A stretch of DNA of 64,000 bases from Bugulina stolonifera (Eukaryota; Bryozoa; Gymnolaemata; Cheilostomatida; Bugulidae). Made by a program: the position numbers and the translations under genes. The first letter of the stretch is position 1; the number at the start of each line of letters is the position of its first letter. The stretch spans positions 4,800,876 to 4,864,875 of the forward strand of contig OW285194.1 in assembly GCA_935421135.1 (NCBI GenBank). Direction: 5' to 3'. Positions 30,801 to 41,355 of the stretch are shown in pieces. Below the pieces are notes generated by a model. It was not told the origin of the DNA. It saw nothing but the letters and a program-made list of their open reading frames with translations, and searched no databases.

Positions 30801-33800
30801 GTTTATGGAGAATGAGTTAGATGAGAAGTTATCTTCTCTTTGTAACCAGAGACTGAGACTAGAGGTCAGAATGAAGGACAACCATCAGGTGAGTAGAATT
30901 AACTGACAATAGTTACAGTCAGTGAGTTGCAATGCACCCCAACTAAGTCTTGGTAAGAAAACTTTGTTCCTGTTTAGCCCCAAAGTCTTAGCTATTTTCG
31001 ATATACTTGTATAATCTAAACAATACTTGATGGGTATGATGCTATGAAGATGATTTGTTACCAAAAAACAGGTTTGGATCTTAACAGCAGTAAACTTAAA
31101 CATAAAGAATCAGAGTTAGTACTTGACTGTAGATAGAATATGTTAGGTAGACCTAGACCACATGACATGTATACAATATGTTATTCCAACACCATCCACT
31201 CAATGATTCATCAGAATGTTGGGAGTTGTCTTACCTTCAGTTTGATTAAAGTTAAAGTCAGCATATAATGTTGATGGTAGCAATCAATAGCCAATAACAA
31301 TGAAGTACAATAGCATAATATTATTGTAATGGTCACGTATAACTCTGATCTAGCCTCCCGACTACATGACACTAATTATATACATTTACCTTGCATTACA
31401 CTTGCTTGTACCAACTGTCTATGTAGTAGAATGTTACCTATATACCTCTTGTATGCATTACTGAGCAATTATGTCCTTTTTATACCCATGTAAAGAGACC
31501 TGACCTCTCAGAATTGCCTGATATTGATTTTACATATGATCTAGATGATTTTAAGCATCTTTTGTCAAACCCGACCTATTTTGGGTCAGCCCTCGAGCTT
31601 CCAGCCGCCATGTTGTTGCGCAATTTCTGAACGACACTACGTCGTCTTTTTACGACACGACGTCAGCCTTTTTACCGGAACTTCCTCCGAAAGTTCTTAT
31701 ACTATATAAAGCACATTGTTTTTATGTTTGATGTCTCAGTTCATGCTTGGATCTCAACAAAGACACATCTATACTTATATACAGAGACTTTCACTTTGTA
31801 GATAGGTCATTCCAGTTGTTAAGGTCTTCGACCTTGCAACCCGAACTGCCTACTAGGTCGAATCACTCTCTTTCTCAGTATAGTAAACAAGCATTGACCA
31901 TATGGGTCGTTTTTGGTAGTTATTAGACTACTAGTACCTGTTGATCTTTCATATAATGAGAAGACCTAGCACCACTCATAGGCTCTTCATTTTGGACACG
32001 GGAGTCATCTTAGGACAACAGCACAAACCCCCAAAACCCATTACAGTATAATATAATGTTGAAATTCTTTGGTAATATTAAAATTTTGTTTGATGTGACT
32101 TACACCAAATTCAAGGCAATACAACTCCAAACTGATGGTACATTATTTGAGCGGAAGTGAACAGTATTGGGGTTGTTGTTAGTATACTATTATTGTTATC
32201 AACCACAGGTGGATGTTATCAGTGGATACAGAGAAACAAGAGAGGAGATCAACAGACTAATAGATGAAGGATTACCAAAATTATGTCTAAATGATTCAGT
32301 GAAACTACAGACCAAAGGTAATGAAATAAACATGTATAGTAGTGTTTGAAGTGTTGTTATATTGTAATGTTAAACGGAACGCTATAGACATAGCCACTCA
32401 TGCTGCATTGCATTTGTCATGAACAATTCATACCTTATTTATGTATGTTGACTAGCCTGTGCAGAAACATATCTTATACAGGTACTTACTTGTTATGTAC
32501 ATTACTGGGCAATTATACCCTTTTTATACATCTATGTACCTCGGGCCGACCTCTCAGAAATAGCTGTAATTGATTTTGCATATGAATCTCATGTTTTTAA
32601 GCAACTTCTGTTATGGCCGACCTGTTTTGGGTCGGCCCTCAGCCTTCCGGCCGTCATCTTGTTGTGCAATTTCCGGACGACGCTACGTTGGCCTTTTACC
32701 AGAACTATTTTCCAGAAGTTAGAATACTATATAAAGCGAATGGTTTTTACTATCATTGTCTCAGTTGATGCTTGGATCTCAATAAAGACACTTCTATACT
32801 ACTTATACAGAGTCTTCTCTCTGTAGTACAGGTAGTTCCAGCTGAAAAGGTCTTCGACCTTGTTGCCCGAACAACCTACTAGGACTCAACATAATCTTTC
32901 TCAAGTATAGCAAGCTAGCATTGACTCGGGACCACATGGGTCGTCTTGGGTAACTTACTGACTACAAGTACCTGTCGATCTTTCATGTAATGACGGAGGC
33001 CTAGCACCACTCATAGGCTCTTCACTTTTGCAAGTAGGTCGTCCCCGACGACACACAACAACGGCAAAACATTACAATATTTTAGTGGTTATATGGCCAA
33101 CAGGCGTGTACCCTCATTTTAATAGCTAGTATACAGTCACTGTGGACTTGATAGTGTAGTAGTAGGGTGCTTGGCTATCATTCATAAGGTCTTGAGTTGA
33201 ATCTCACCAGAGCATAATTTTTTACTTTAGTAATTCATTAATTTCTTAGCTACTATAAGATTAAGTGGATTAGCTATACAATACTAATCTGTAATATTGC
33301 ATGCACCGTGTACCCACCTCGTTTGTTCCACTTCAAACGCTGCTCTGTAGCATAATAAATAATATACAATCTGCATACAGTGTACTGTTACAGTGTCTGA
33401 CACCTCATCAGTGCAGCTCAGAGATATGCCTAGGAGCACACCTTGGCAATACCATATACTTTCCGCAAAGCGTATTTAAAAGGTGTGAAATACACTGAGC
33501 CAGAGTTCTCAAGCTGCCAGAGACAGCGAGAATTGCACAATACTAACAGTTCAGTGTATATCCCAGGTAGAGTGCTCCAGAAATGTATATAAAATTGAAT
33601 AGACTGCGTATAATTTACCATCTTTCACAGGTGTCTCTAAGAGCGTTGAACTGGAAATAGTTTTGGCAGAAGATATAAACATTTGCTTTCAAAGTGAGGA
33701 GACAACTCTAACAAAACCCCCGCAGACCCTTACCCTAATACACTTCATTGAGATGGATTGTGCCGCCAACACTGTACATCAATATGATGGTAAAACCTAC

Positions 33801-35186
33801 GTAGGTCAAGGTAGCCATCTACAAGTGATGGATGAGAACTTTCAACTACATGAGAAGTTATTTACAAACTCCGATTGGTTAGTGTTTGGAGTTGCTGTTT
33901 TTAATAACAGAATCTATTCACTACTTTACAACTATGACGTTGGTCAATTTAAAGTGTCTGTATATGAACTTGAAGGCCAATTTATCAACCAATGGAAGCA
34001 TAGAGATCACGGAAATTACAGCTTTGCAGTCGTTAACAGCCAGTTAGTTATACCTTGTCGGTCAACTATGACTCTATCTGTATATTCACTAACTGGCCAG
34101 CTGGTCAAACAGATACCTTGTCCTCAGCTAACAGCAGATTTAGGTCATGGAGGTTCAGTGTGTTCTGCCACGGGAAGTGATGTCATAGTTAGTGACTACT
34201 ACTCTTCTAGAGTGTTTAGAGTTGATATTAATACTGAAGAGGTCAAGTGGACTCTCACAGATTTAGATGGAGCTGAGTGTGTCACTTGTTACGGAGAAGG
34301 TTATGTAGTGGTGTACAGAGAGGGACAGGAGAATCGGGGGATAGCCATTGTCGATGTTAACACAGGTTAGTACTATATATGCAATAAACTATGTCTCTAT
34401 AGCTATTTGAACTTTTATTTGTGTCAAGTCTAGGGAATTTAATCATATTGTTATTATAAATGTCACTGGTGATGACAAACATCGTAAAACTAACAATAGA
34501 ATACCGCCATGATTTTTACGCAAATGGTGAAGAAAAAAATGTCAAAAAAAACAGGCCTATTAAAAGACAAAATTCTCCTGACAATGGAAAATGTCACCCA
34601 AGTTTTCACATACACATGTGTAGTTGGTTCACAAAATTTAATAGGACATAGCAAAGATTCTATAATAGCTTGGAGGTACATAACTTTGAATCTAATGCCA
34701 TCATTTCCCATCTGGTGCTTCACTTCAAGTACTATATTACATCCCTTCTGTACACAGTAGCGGAAAGTTTTCAATGTCTTAGATTTTATCAAAAACTCTA
34801 CTGGAATTTGATAGTCTTTGTATCAACAAAATTGTTCATAAACATGATGCACCCATTGTGATGGAGCTTGCCCTATCTATCGTGGTCTATACTCTAGAAT
34901 TCTGATATCTCCTTATTTTAAGTTTGAAGATAGAATTGTGTGTAAAATTCTCAACAATTTGATATGGTAGTAAGAACAACAATAAATGTAGTGTTTGACC
35001 TTCACTTGACCTTCAGTAGTGTAAATGTGTGTCCTTGTTGTATTACATGTGTATCATATACTTTCAGGGGAACTCCACTCACAGCTCAACCTTGAGAATG
35101 AAAGCAATGTATATGATATGCATATATCTGGTGACACACTAGCTGTAGCATGTGATGATGGTGTCAGGTGGTATAGGATAGAATAA
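27886..35186 (+). CDS. TRIM-like protein: RING, two B-box-type fingers, coiled coil, beta-propeller-like C-terminus (copy 1)
   Basis: Exons: 27886-28064, 28281-28437, 28640-28823, 29442-29638, 30718-30888, 32209-32317, 33631-34365, 35068-35186. All phases agree: 616 residues. Order: RING C3HC4 at about 18-59 (CGFC, CSHVHCLEC, RCPTCR); B-box-like finger at about 81-111 (CDIC, CTSCCKTYCSKHLE); a second one at about 138-166 (CTEH, SCKSCLNLFCVKC); charged helical segment (LVSELQKTLNNLKVEVMDKE through VRMKDNHQ) likely to form the TRIM coiled coil. A C-terminal region of ~270 residues has repeated beta-strand blocks (LSVYSLTGQLVKQIPC; SGDTLAVACDDGVRWYRIE) typical of NHL/WD-like propellers. RING proteins of this build are usually E3 ubiquitin ligases; substrate unknown. 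The second paralog lies 22 kb downstream. I cannot tie it to a named TRIM. Confidence 0.93.
29800..30640. other. Unrecognised insert in intron 4 of TRIM-like gene 1
   Basis: I see no counterpart in the matching intron of gene 2 (56887-58575). It lacks coding capacity and clear terminal repeats. It may be an old, decayed mobile element. Confidence 0.3.
31450..32045 (+). mobile_element. Solo LTR-like element 1, intron 5 of TRIM-like gene 1
   Basis: Begins TGTATGCATTACTGAGCAAT and ends CCATTACA. It has a TATA signal (ACTATATAAAGCACATTG, about 31699) followed by CTCAACAAAGACAC. It is closely related over its length to 32491-33076 and more distantly to the element ending at 38864. The matching intron of gene 2 is only 308 bases and lacks it. 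No internal retrotransposon region lies beside it, so a solo LTR left by recombination is the best reading. Confidence 0.65.
32491..33076 (+). mobile_element. Solo LTR-like element 2, intron 6 of TRIM-like gene 1
   Basis: Begins TGTTATGTACATTACTGGGC and ends AAAACATTACA. TATA signal ACTATATAAAGCGAATGG, then AATAAAGACACTTC (possible polyadenylation signal) downstream, the U3-R-U5 order of an LTR. Same orientation as element 1. The pair brackets the 109-base exon 6 at 32209-32317. Gene 2 has no counterpart. No convincing target duplication was found. Confidence 0.65.
33140..33350 (+). repeat. tRNA-headed repeat, family B (plus strand)
   Basis: The head TTGATAGTGTAGTAGTAGGG and GAGTTGAATCTCACC is a degenerate box A/box B pair. 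The body (TTTAGTAATTCATTAATTTC, CACCTCGTTTGTTCCACTTC) aligns with the inverse of 26590-26860. It is inserted in intron 6 of TRIM-like gene 1 and absent from the same intron of gene 2. Confidence 0.75.
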
Positions 35187-36219
35187 ATCCAGTATTTACA
35201 TGGGTCTAACATAGACACAGAATATCCCATAGACATAGAATTATATCTATGGGATATACAATTAAAACATCATACATAATATAATATTTTAGTTTATGAT
35301 TTTTAATAATAATATCCAATTTTGTTTATCAACTTTTGATTTCATCACTGTTGTGTTTATAAAATATAGTTTTTTATATCTGTTGTTCAATGAAAACTAC
35401 TTGCTGTTTTTGTTTTTTGATATATGTTGTATTTATATACTTCATATGAATATATACTCCACTGAAGTGCATCTACATCTGGTGTACTATATAGGGATCA
35501 CCTGTAATTAATATCACAGTTTATTTTATTTATCAGCTTAATATTATCTTATCCCTGGTTATGCTTATAAAATATAGTTTCATATAATTATTATTCAATA
35601 AAAACATTTACTGTTTTTGATGCATTAATTATTTATTTAATATGCAATTATCAGACTTCATGCTCACTACAATATGCTGTATATGTATTTGTACATCAAA
35701 ATCTAGTATATAAGAATCACATGTAATGATATTTCAGATTCAAATGGAATGAAATAACTAGTCTCAGAAATAACTTTTTTTCGAACTGCAGTGATGGCCG
35801 TATGAAAATATTTGACAGAGTGGAGTTGTCTGTAAATACATGGTTTAGCTGTCAGTAGATACATGTACATACAATAGTAGAGATACATGTAGGCAGTCTG
35901 GAGCTGGTAGCATATACATAGACATCCAGGATTCTGCTGCAACATTTAGTTTGTGTTGTGCAACAGACCTTCTCATTTCGTTACCTATTGGAACACAGGC
36001 TATTTGTGTACAAAGACATCACAGTGTATGGTATGCAGATAGTTCAGGAAATCAGAGAAATACTGTAATGTTGTATCCTGGGCCACCTAACCCTGGTACC
36101 ATAGCTATGTACATGTACCATACACAGCATTGCACTGACATCAGCTTATATATACATGTATATATGTGACTCAGGTCACCTCAGATCTGATATACAGTAA
36201 CACTAGACACAACCTGTAT
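35187..36219. other. 3' flank of TRIM-like gene 1
   Basis: Contains a local inverted repeat around ATATCCCATAGACATAGAAT / TATCTATGGGATATA (35221-35261) and AATAAA near 35597. The first ~650 bases match the flank of gene 2. At 35820-35842 a single GTGGAGTTGTCTGTAAATAC unit corresponds to the minisatellite expanded in copy 2. No gene. Confidence 0.5.
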
Positions 36220-37089
36220 GATTTTTACTCAGGAATGAACATCATACGATGCATCTAGAATTACTGTATATCATTATTCGACTAAGCTTGAGAAGTACAT
36301 GTATGTGGCTAACACCAATTCAAGAATACCCATTATAAGACACGTAGAGTTCATCCTCCTGAGTGCCTTAGAACTGCATTTCAACTGCCATTATACTACA
36401 ATATACCGTATGTACGTATGAACTAATAATCACTATTCTCCAGTTTCCACAGGCTATCTAGTGTCACAATAGGCAGCAAACTTTGTTGACTAGACTATAC
36501 AGACTTTGAACAACTACCATGCTGCTACAAAAATGTGTAAGCCTGCTCACATCAATGCAATGCTTATTAGTTATTAGTTATTACTTATTATACTCATTGA
36601 TTAGTAGTACATGTACTGTAGGATGTAGGTATGAGATGTTAGATATACTGTACATGTAGTTCAAGTGAGGGTGTGGAGAGAGTTGTCTTCTTTGCCATGA
36701 AAAGGAATAATATTAATTTTCAGTTGCGAAAATATTATCGGAATGAAATAAGATGGCATAGATACTCTGAAAGACACTAGGCTGGTCTATACACGCTCAC
36801 ATTACAAAGATATCTTTGATTATTATAAATAGACTAGGGTAAGGTTACTGATTAGGAGCAAATATGGGTATACCCCTTTGATTATAAGTTACTAAACTTG
36901 CACAGAGTTACTACTTGGAGATAACTGGTACATCTCAGGCAATCTTGTTAGGAATACCAGTCCAAAGATATGTCATGACCATAGTGATGCTCAACTTGTG
37001 TTTAATAATTTAATAATTATAATTAAATAATTATAATATAAAATAATAATATAAATATATAATTAATATTATAAAATAAATATTATTAT

Positions 37090-37690
37090 AGTAAATCTAA
37101 ATCTAAATGGGCAAAAAAGTGGGAGATGAGCTTCAACATCAGCAAGAGTAAAATCATTGGCTTCAACGCAAAGGAAGCTGTGCCCTATTACACACTAGAT
37201 GGAGATGTACTGGAACACACTAGCAATACTCTGTACTTGGGCCTGATACTCCAAGAGAATTTGAGATTCGATGCTCATGTCCAAAATAAAATACAGAAAG
37301 CCAAAATACAGCTTGGAGTGGTGCGAAGGGCCCTTTACTGGGCGCCTGAGAGTGCAAAACTCACAGCACACAAGTCTCTATGTCTACCTCACCTAGAATA
37401 TGGAGCTGCTGCCTGGGATCCCTCTGCAAAAAAGATATTGAAGCACTGGAAAATGTTCAGGACCAGGCCGCAAGATTTATTACGAATCTCAAGGGCAGAC
37501 AGCAGATAAATGATGTAAAACAGAAGCTTTGACTTCTACCTCTACAAGAGAGACGCAAAAACCGAAGGGTGAGCCTGCTGATGAACGTCCTGTCTTATGA
37601 AGACTCGCACCCAGCATTGAGCGCCTCATATGATGAAATTGTCCAGCAACATTTCAACAACAGCCAGATACAGACTATTTACCTCTGATG
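37090..37690 (+). mobile_element. LINE reverse-transcriptase fragment, frameshifted
   Basis: The translation KWAKKWEMSFNISKSKIIGF, NTLYLGLILQENLRF, LPHLEYGAAAWDPSAKK is the thumb and post-RT region of a non-LTR retrotransposon (CR1/Jockey-like pattern). The frame then shifts: DIEALENVQDQAARFITNLK and, after an in-frame TGA at about 37531, LLPLQERRKNRR continue in another frame. It is 5'-truncated and dead. The AT run just upstream (37010-37090) may mark an insertion edge. Confidence 0.85.
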
Positions 37691-38129
37691 AGGTAGGACC
37701 AGTGCTCAAAGTGTACCGGCTCGCTCAGGCTCGGCGAGCTTGTAAGAAATCGTCATGGCTTTCTTCTAGGCTCGCCGAGCCCTAACAATATAATGTGATG
37801 AAACAGCCGGCCAACAGCACCTCCAGGATAACATATGCCGATGCCGTTAAGAAGGCCTTAGTACCAAGACGGATGTTATCCCTCCTGGACAGTTCTAAGA
37901 GGATCGCAACAGCTAGCCTCCCTTGGCCAGCCACATTGACATTATAATAGCTGACATTAATCACCTATTCTTATCCATGCATTGTTATCCATATTCATCT
38001 ATGCATTCATTATTATCTTATATACTGCGTGTCTTATATACTAGCAATCAAGCCTTGGGATTACGTTCTATTGCAACTTGGTTTTTCCCACACTTATATA
38101 CCTATTTAGTAATTGTCTGTTCTTACTTG

Positions 38130-38864
38130 ATTGTGAATTATTAGAGTCTTTTGCCATTTTACATAGTACCTTCGTGGCTGACCTTATAGATTTAGCTCAT
38201 AATTATATACGACATGTTTCTCCTTATTGTAAGCACATTTTGTGCAAAGGCCGACTTTTTATGTGGCCGAGTCGGGCGGAACCAGACATTGTTGCGTCAG
38301 TTCCGGAGCCGACCCCATGTCGGATGGACGACACCATGTCGGGCTCTTTTTGCCGGAAGTTTGTTATGTATATAAGGCAGTGCATTTTGTGTTGTGAATC
38401 AGTTGTTGATTGCGCTTGAATAAAGCAACATCTCCTAACTCAACCTACAGAGGCTTACTCTTTAGGCGGGTAACTCCACCTGAGAATCCTTTGGATTCAG
38501 TACGGCTCGAGTTCACTTCATCCTAGGCTAAGCACATCTCTATCCACCCCTTAGGCTTAGGCCGATCCCGGGTTCTAATGAACCTAGCGTCGGACTTAGG
38601 TTCTCAAGGTTAGACATTCTTTCTCTACACTCCCTCGGAGTATAAACTCTACATGACCTACGTCGGTCCTGAGCTCCAATGAGTCTCGGCATCGGCCTAT
38701 GTCTGATATAATCTACAATCTACACTATAAAGAGCACCCATAACTGTTCACTCTTTTATGTAATGAGCAGAAGGTACACTTGGTCGGCCTCTACCACCTT
38801 CCAAGCCCTTCACATACTTGTAGCCCTCGGCTCTCGTATGCAATAGTACTCAAAAACATTACAA
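38130..38864 (+). mobile_element. Solo LTR-like element 3
   Basis: The 3' end AAAAACATTACA matches the ends of the elements at 31450 and 32491. It has TATA (GTATATAAGGCAGTGCATTT, about 38369), GAATAAAGCAAC (about 38417) and the shared order of GGTCGGCC-type motifs downstream. The 5' edge is uncertain. An inverted partial copy lies at 44600-44905. Confidence 0.6.
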
Positions 38865-39980
38865 TAATGCGCCAAAGTTGGGTTTTCCCATACGCAGATG
38901 CTGGGAAAGTCTAAAACAATCAAGACTCTGGCACGTTGCTCATATGAAATCGCGTGATAGTATTAGTTTAATGATAAAGCTAAGGGCGCAGCAATGTTGA
39001 GTAAATCCCCCTTTGGTCACCGTGATGGGCAATTGTAAATAGCTAGACCTTTCAGTGCAGGGAACAGCTTATGCTTTATTTCTGGAACAAGTTGAACTTG
39101 TTTTCTTTCCATACTCTTGAGTTTCAATCAGTAAATTACTAATTATTTTTCACCGAAAACTATTGTAGCAGCTGCTCTTTATGCAGTCAAGTTTGCAAAG
39201 CTGGTTAACTAAGTGAGTCAGTCATTTCTAAAGTTCCAGAATGTTCTATGTGGCCCTGTGTACTATCTAATTTTCTTTTGTGATTTTTTTTGGTAGTCAT
39301 CATGATCATCCTTATGATGAGATGAGCAAATTGGATAATCAATCATATGATGTATAAATATTAATATAATCAAGGAGCAATACTATATGATATACATGTA
39401 ATTATGATAATAATAATAAAATTATCATTGTTGTTAGAATAATGATGATCATAGTAATTATTATTATTGCTAATAATAAAAATAGTGGTTGTAGTAATGT
39501 AGGCCTACTGTAGTGGTAGAAGTCAACGGCAATTTGTAAGGCTGCTGGCAGATGAGCTAGCAATATTTGTTTGGTGACTGTCCTGAGTTTTTGTCACTTT
39601 CTGTATTTTTTATTAATAATAAAAAATGCCCCTTTTGATAAATTATTATTATTATTAATGATATATAATGGTTATTATTATGAAAATTTTAATATTAATA
39701 TTAAATATTAATTCATTTCCCAAATAAATCATATCTTGCCCCTAAAATATACTTCAGCTTGCTTGTAAGATGTTGAATTCTTGAAATTTTCCGCTGCGCG
39801 GGCTAGGCGCCCCCGCACCCCCTCCCACCCTATATCAGAGCCTGTAAGAACTCCCATACACTTTGAGCACTGGGTAGGACACTCTTGACCACCGGCGGCG
39901 TAAGTAGAGTGCCTCATTAATGTAACAGTGTGCATTTGGTTTTGACCAGGTGTTTCAGCATTACTGCTGTCAGACATTAT
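38865..39980. other. No gene recognised
   Basis: AT-rich spacer with ATA/ATT runs (39340-39480, 39590-39720). A minus-strand frame at 39729-39977 ends in low-complexity text with no family match; it may be the decayed 3' end of the LINE fragment next to it. Confidence 0.4.
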
Positions 39981-39982
39981 TT

Positions 39983-40216
39983 TTAGTCATCAGCCAAGAT
40001 CCCTCTCATCTTGCGTATAGCCCTTGGTAAGAAGCTTTGATGGTAGCATCTGGAATTTGTTGAGATAGATGTGGGTTCACCACGGGCTGCAGCTCTTGTT
40101 ATCACTGTCATGTCAGTGCGATTATTAAAGAGGGAGTATTTCCATAATCCATAAATGAAAATCAAAAATTTGAATAGCGCATGGCATAGTACTGACCTTG
40201 AGCAGTCGAAAGCCAA
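39983..40216 (-). mobile_element. LINE reverse-transcriptase C-terminal fragment
   Basis: The minus-strand translation ends TSISTNSRCYHQSFLPRAIR followed by KMRGILADD and a stop, the same ending type as the fragment at 15415-15513. Only the last part of the protein remains. Confidence 0.55.
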
Positions 40217-41355
40217 TCATGGGAGCCGCTGCCGATGATGTCATCTACTCCAAATCCAGGGTTAAACTCTGCACAAAAAATCATCTAAGTAACACGCTAA
40301 ATCTTGTGGTAAAGCAATTTTGAGAGTTTTTAGACCACAACTTTTTTCTCACCCCAAATTTTTAAAAACGAAGCTACAGATTTTACTAATAGGAAATTCA
40401 ACACATTTTCATGTAACTACTCTGTTATTTTTCATAATAGTAAAGGAATTTGCAAATAAAATTAATATTTATTTGAGGCTAACAGAGGTGGGGAGCAACT
40501 CCTAAACCTTTTATATCTGTTTAGAGTTTCATCGCAAGTGATTAATATCTTCACGAAGACATCAATGGAAACCCTAAATCTTTGTTGTTAATTCGGCGGT
40601 AGGAGGTGGGACGACTAGGAACCGGTTTTATAATTTGGAAATGTTAGGATCTAATGCTTTTGTATGTGCAAAGCAGTAACCGCAACAACAATGTAAACTA
40701 GCAGGAACAATGACTGATTGCGACCAAACCAAGGATTCCCACTAGGTTCCAATACTTATGCATTCTTTATGTGGTGTCTGCTGTTTTATGTAACACAATA
40801 GCAACATAATGGAATTTGTCTGGTTTGACAAAATCCTCGCCCAGGCAGCATACAAGCATGCACAGTACCAGTGCGAATGTGAATGTGGACAGTCACAGAC
40901 TCGGAGGACTTTCATTTTGCTGTTCCATTTTATCAACTTGCTGCAAGTAAGTAATCAATGAAAACACTCGTCGAAAATTTAGATCTGTTGCATGTTCTCT
41001 TGATTTAACTGAGTGTTTAGAAGTTAGAATGGCTTGAGTAGCATTATTAGAATATGATAATCTTAACTCTATAATATGAATATCAAATATGATTTTAATT
41101 GTTCATGTTTGATGTGTTCAGTATCAGTAGTAGCATCAAGACTGTATTTTAATTGTAGTTTTGTGTGTTAGTTAGTGGCACTAAGTGTCAATTTGAATCT
41201 GCATTCTTAGTCAGGAAGTTACGTTATTATATATTTTTATTGTAATTTAATTTGCACGTAGTCTAAGTAATAAACCCCTAGTATTTAGAGGGCTATTAAT
41301 TAATTCTTTTAATTGACTTTTCATCCAATTTTCCTTTTGTCTTTCAATTTTAGAT
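40217..41355 (+). promoter_or_regulatory. Upstream region and possible untranslated exon of the THAP gene
   Basis: No coding frame of note. A good donor, CTGCAA|GTAAGTAATC, at 40947 and the acceptor CAATTTTAG ending at 41353, three bases before the ATG, suggest a leader intron of about 400 bases. No terminal inverted repeat of a transposon was recognised here. Confidence 0.35.

Larger units (their letters stand above)
25140..35900 (+). repeat. Segmental duplication, copy 1 (with TRIM-like gene 1)
   Basis: Anchors shared in the same order with 36220-61420: the block at 25140-25790 (ATTCAACTTCAACTAAGCTT, TGAACTAATAATCACTATTC, TCTCCAGTTTCCAC) matches 36250-36980. The block 25790-25930 (GGTTTCCTAATAGT, TGACACCACCAATC) matches about 49130-49270. 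All eight gene exons and much of the introns match, and the 3' flank to about 35850 matches 61017-61420. Introns 5 and 6 of this copy carry insertions (LTRs, SINE-like element) that copy 2 lacks. Confidence 0.85.
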
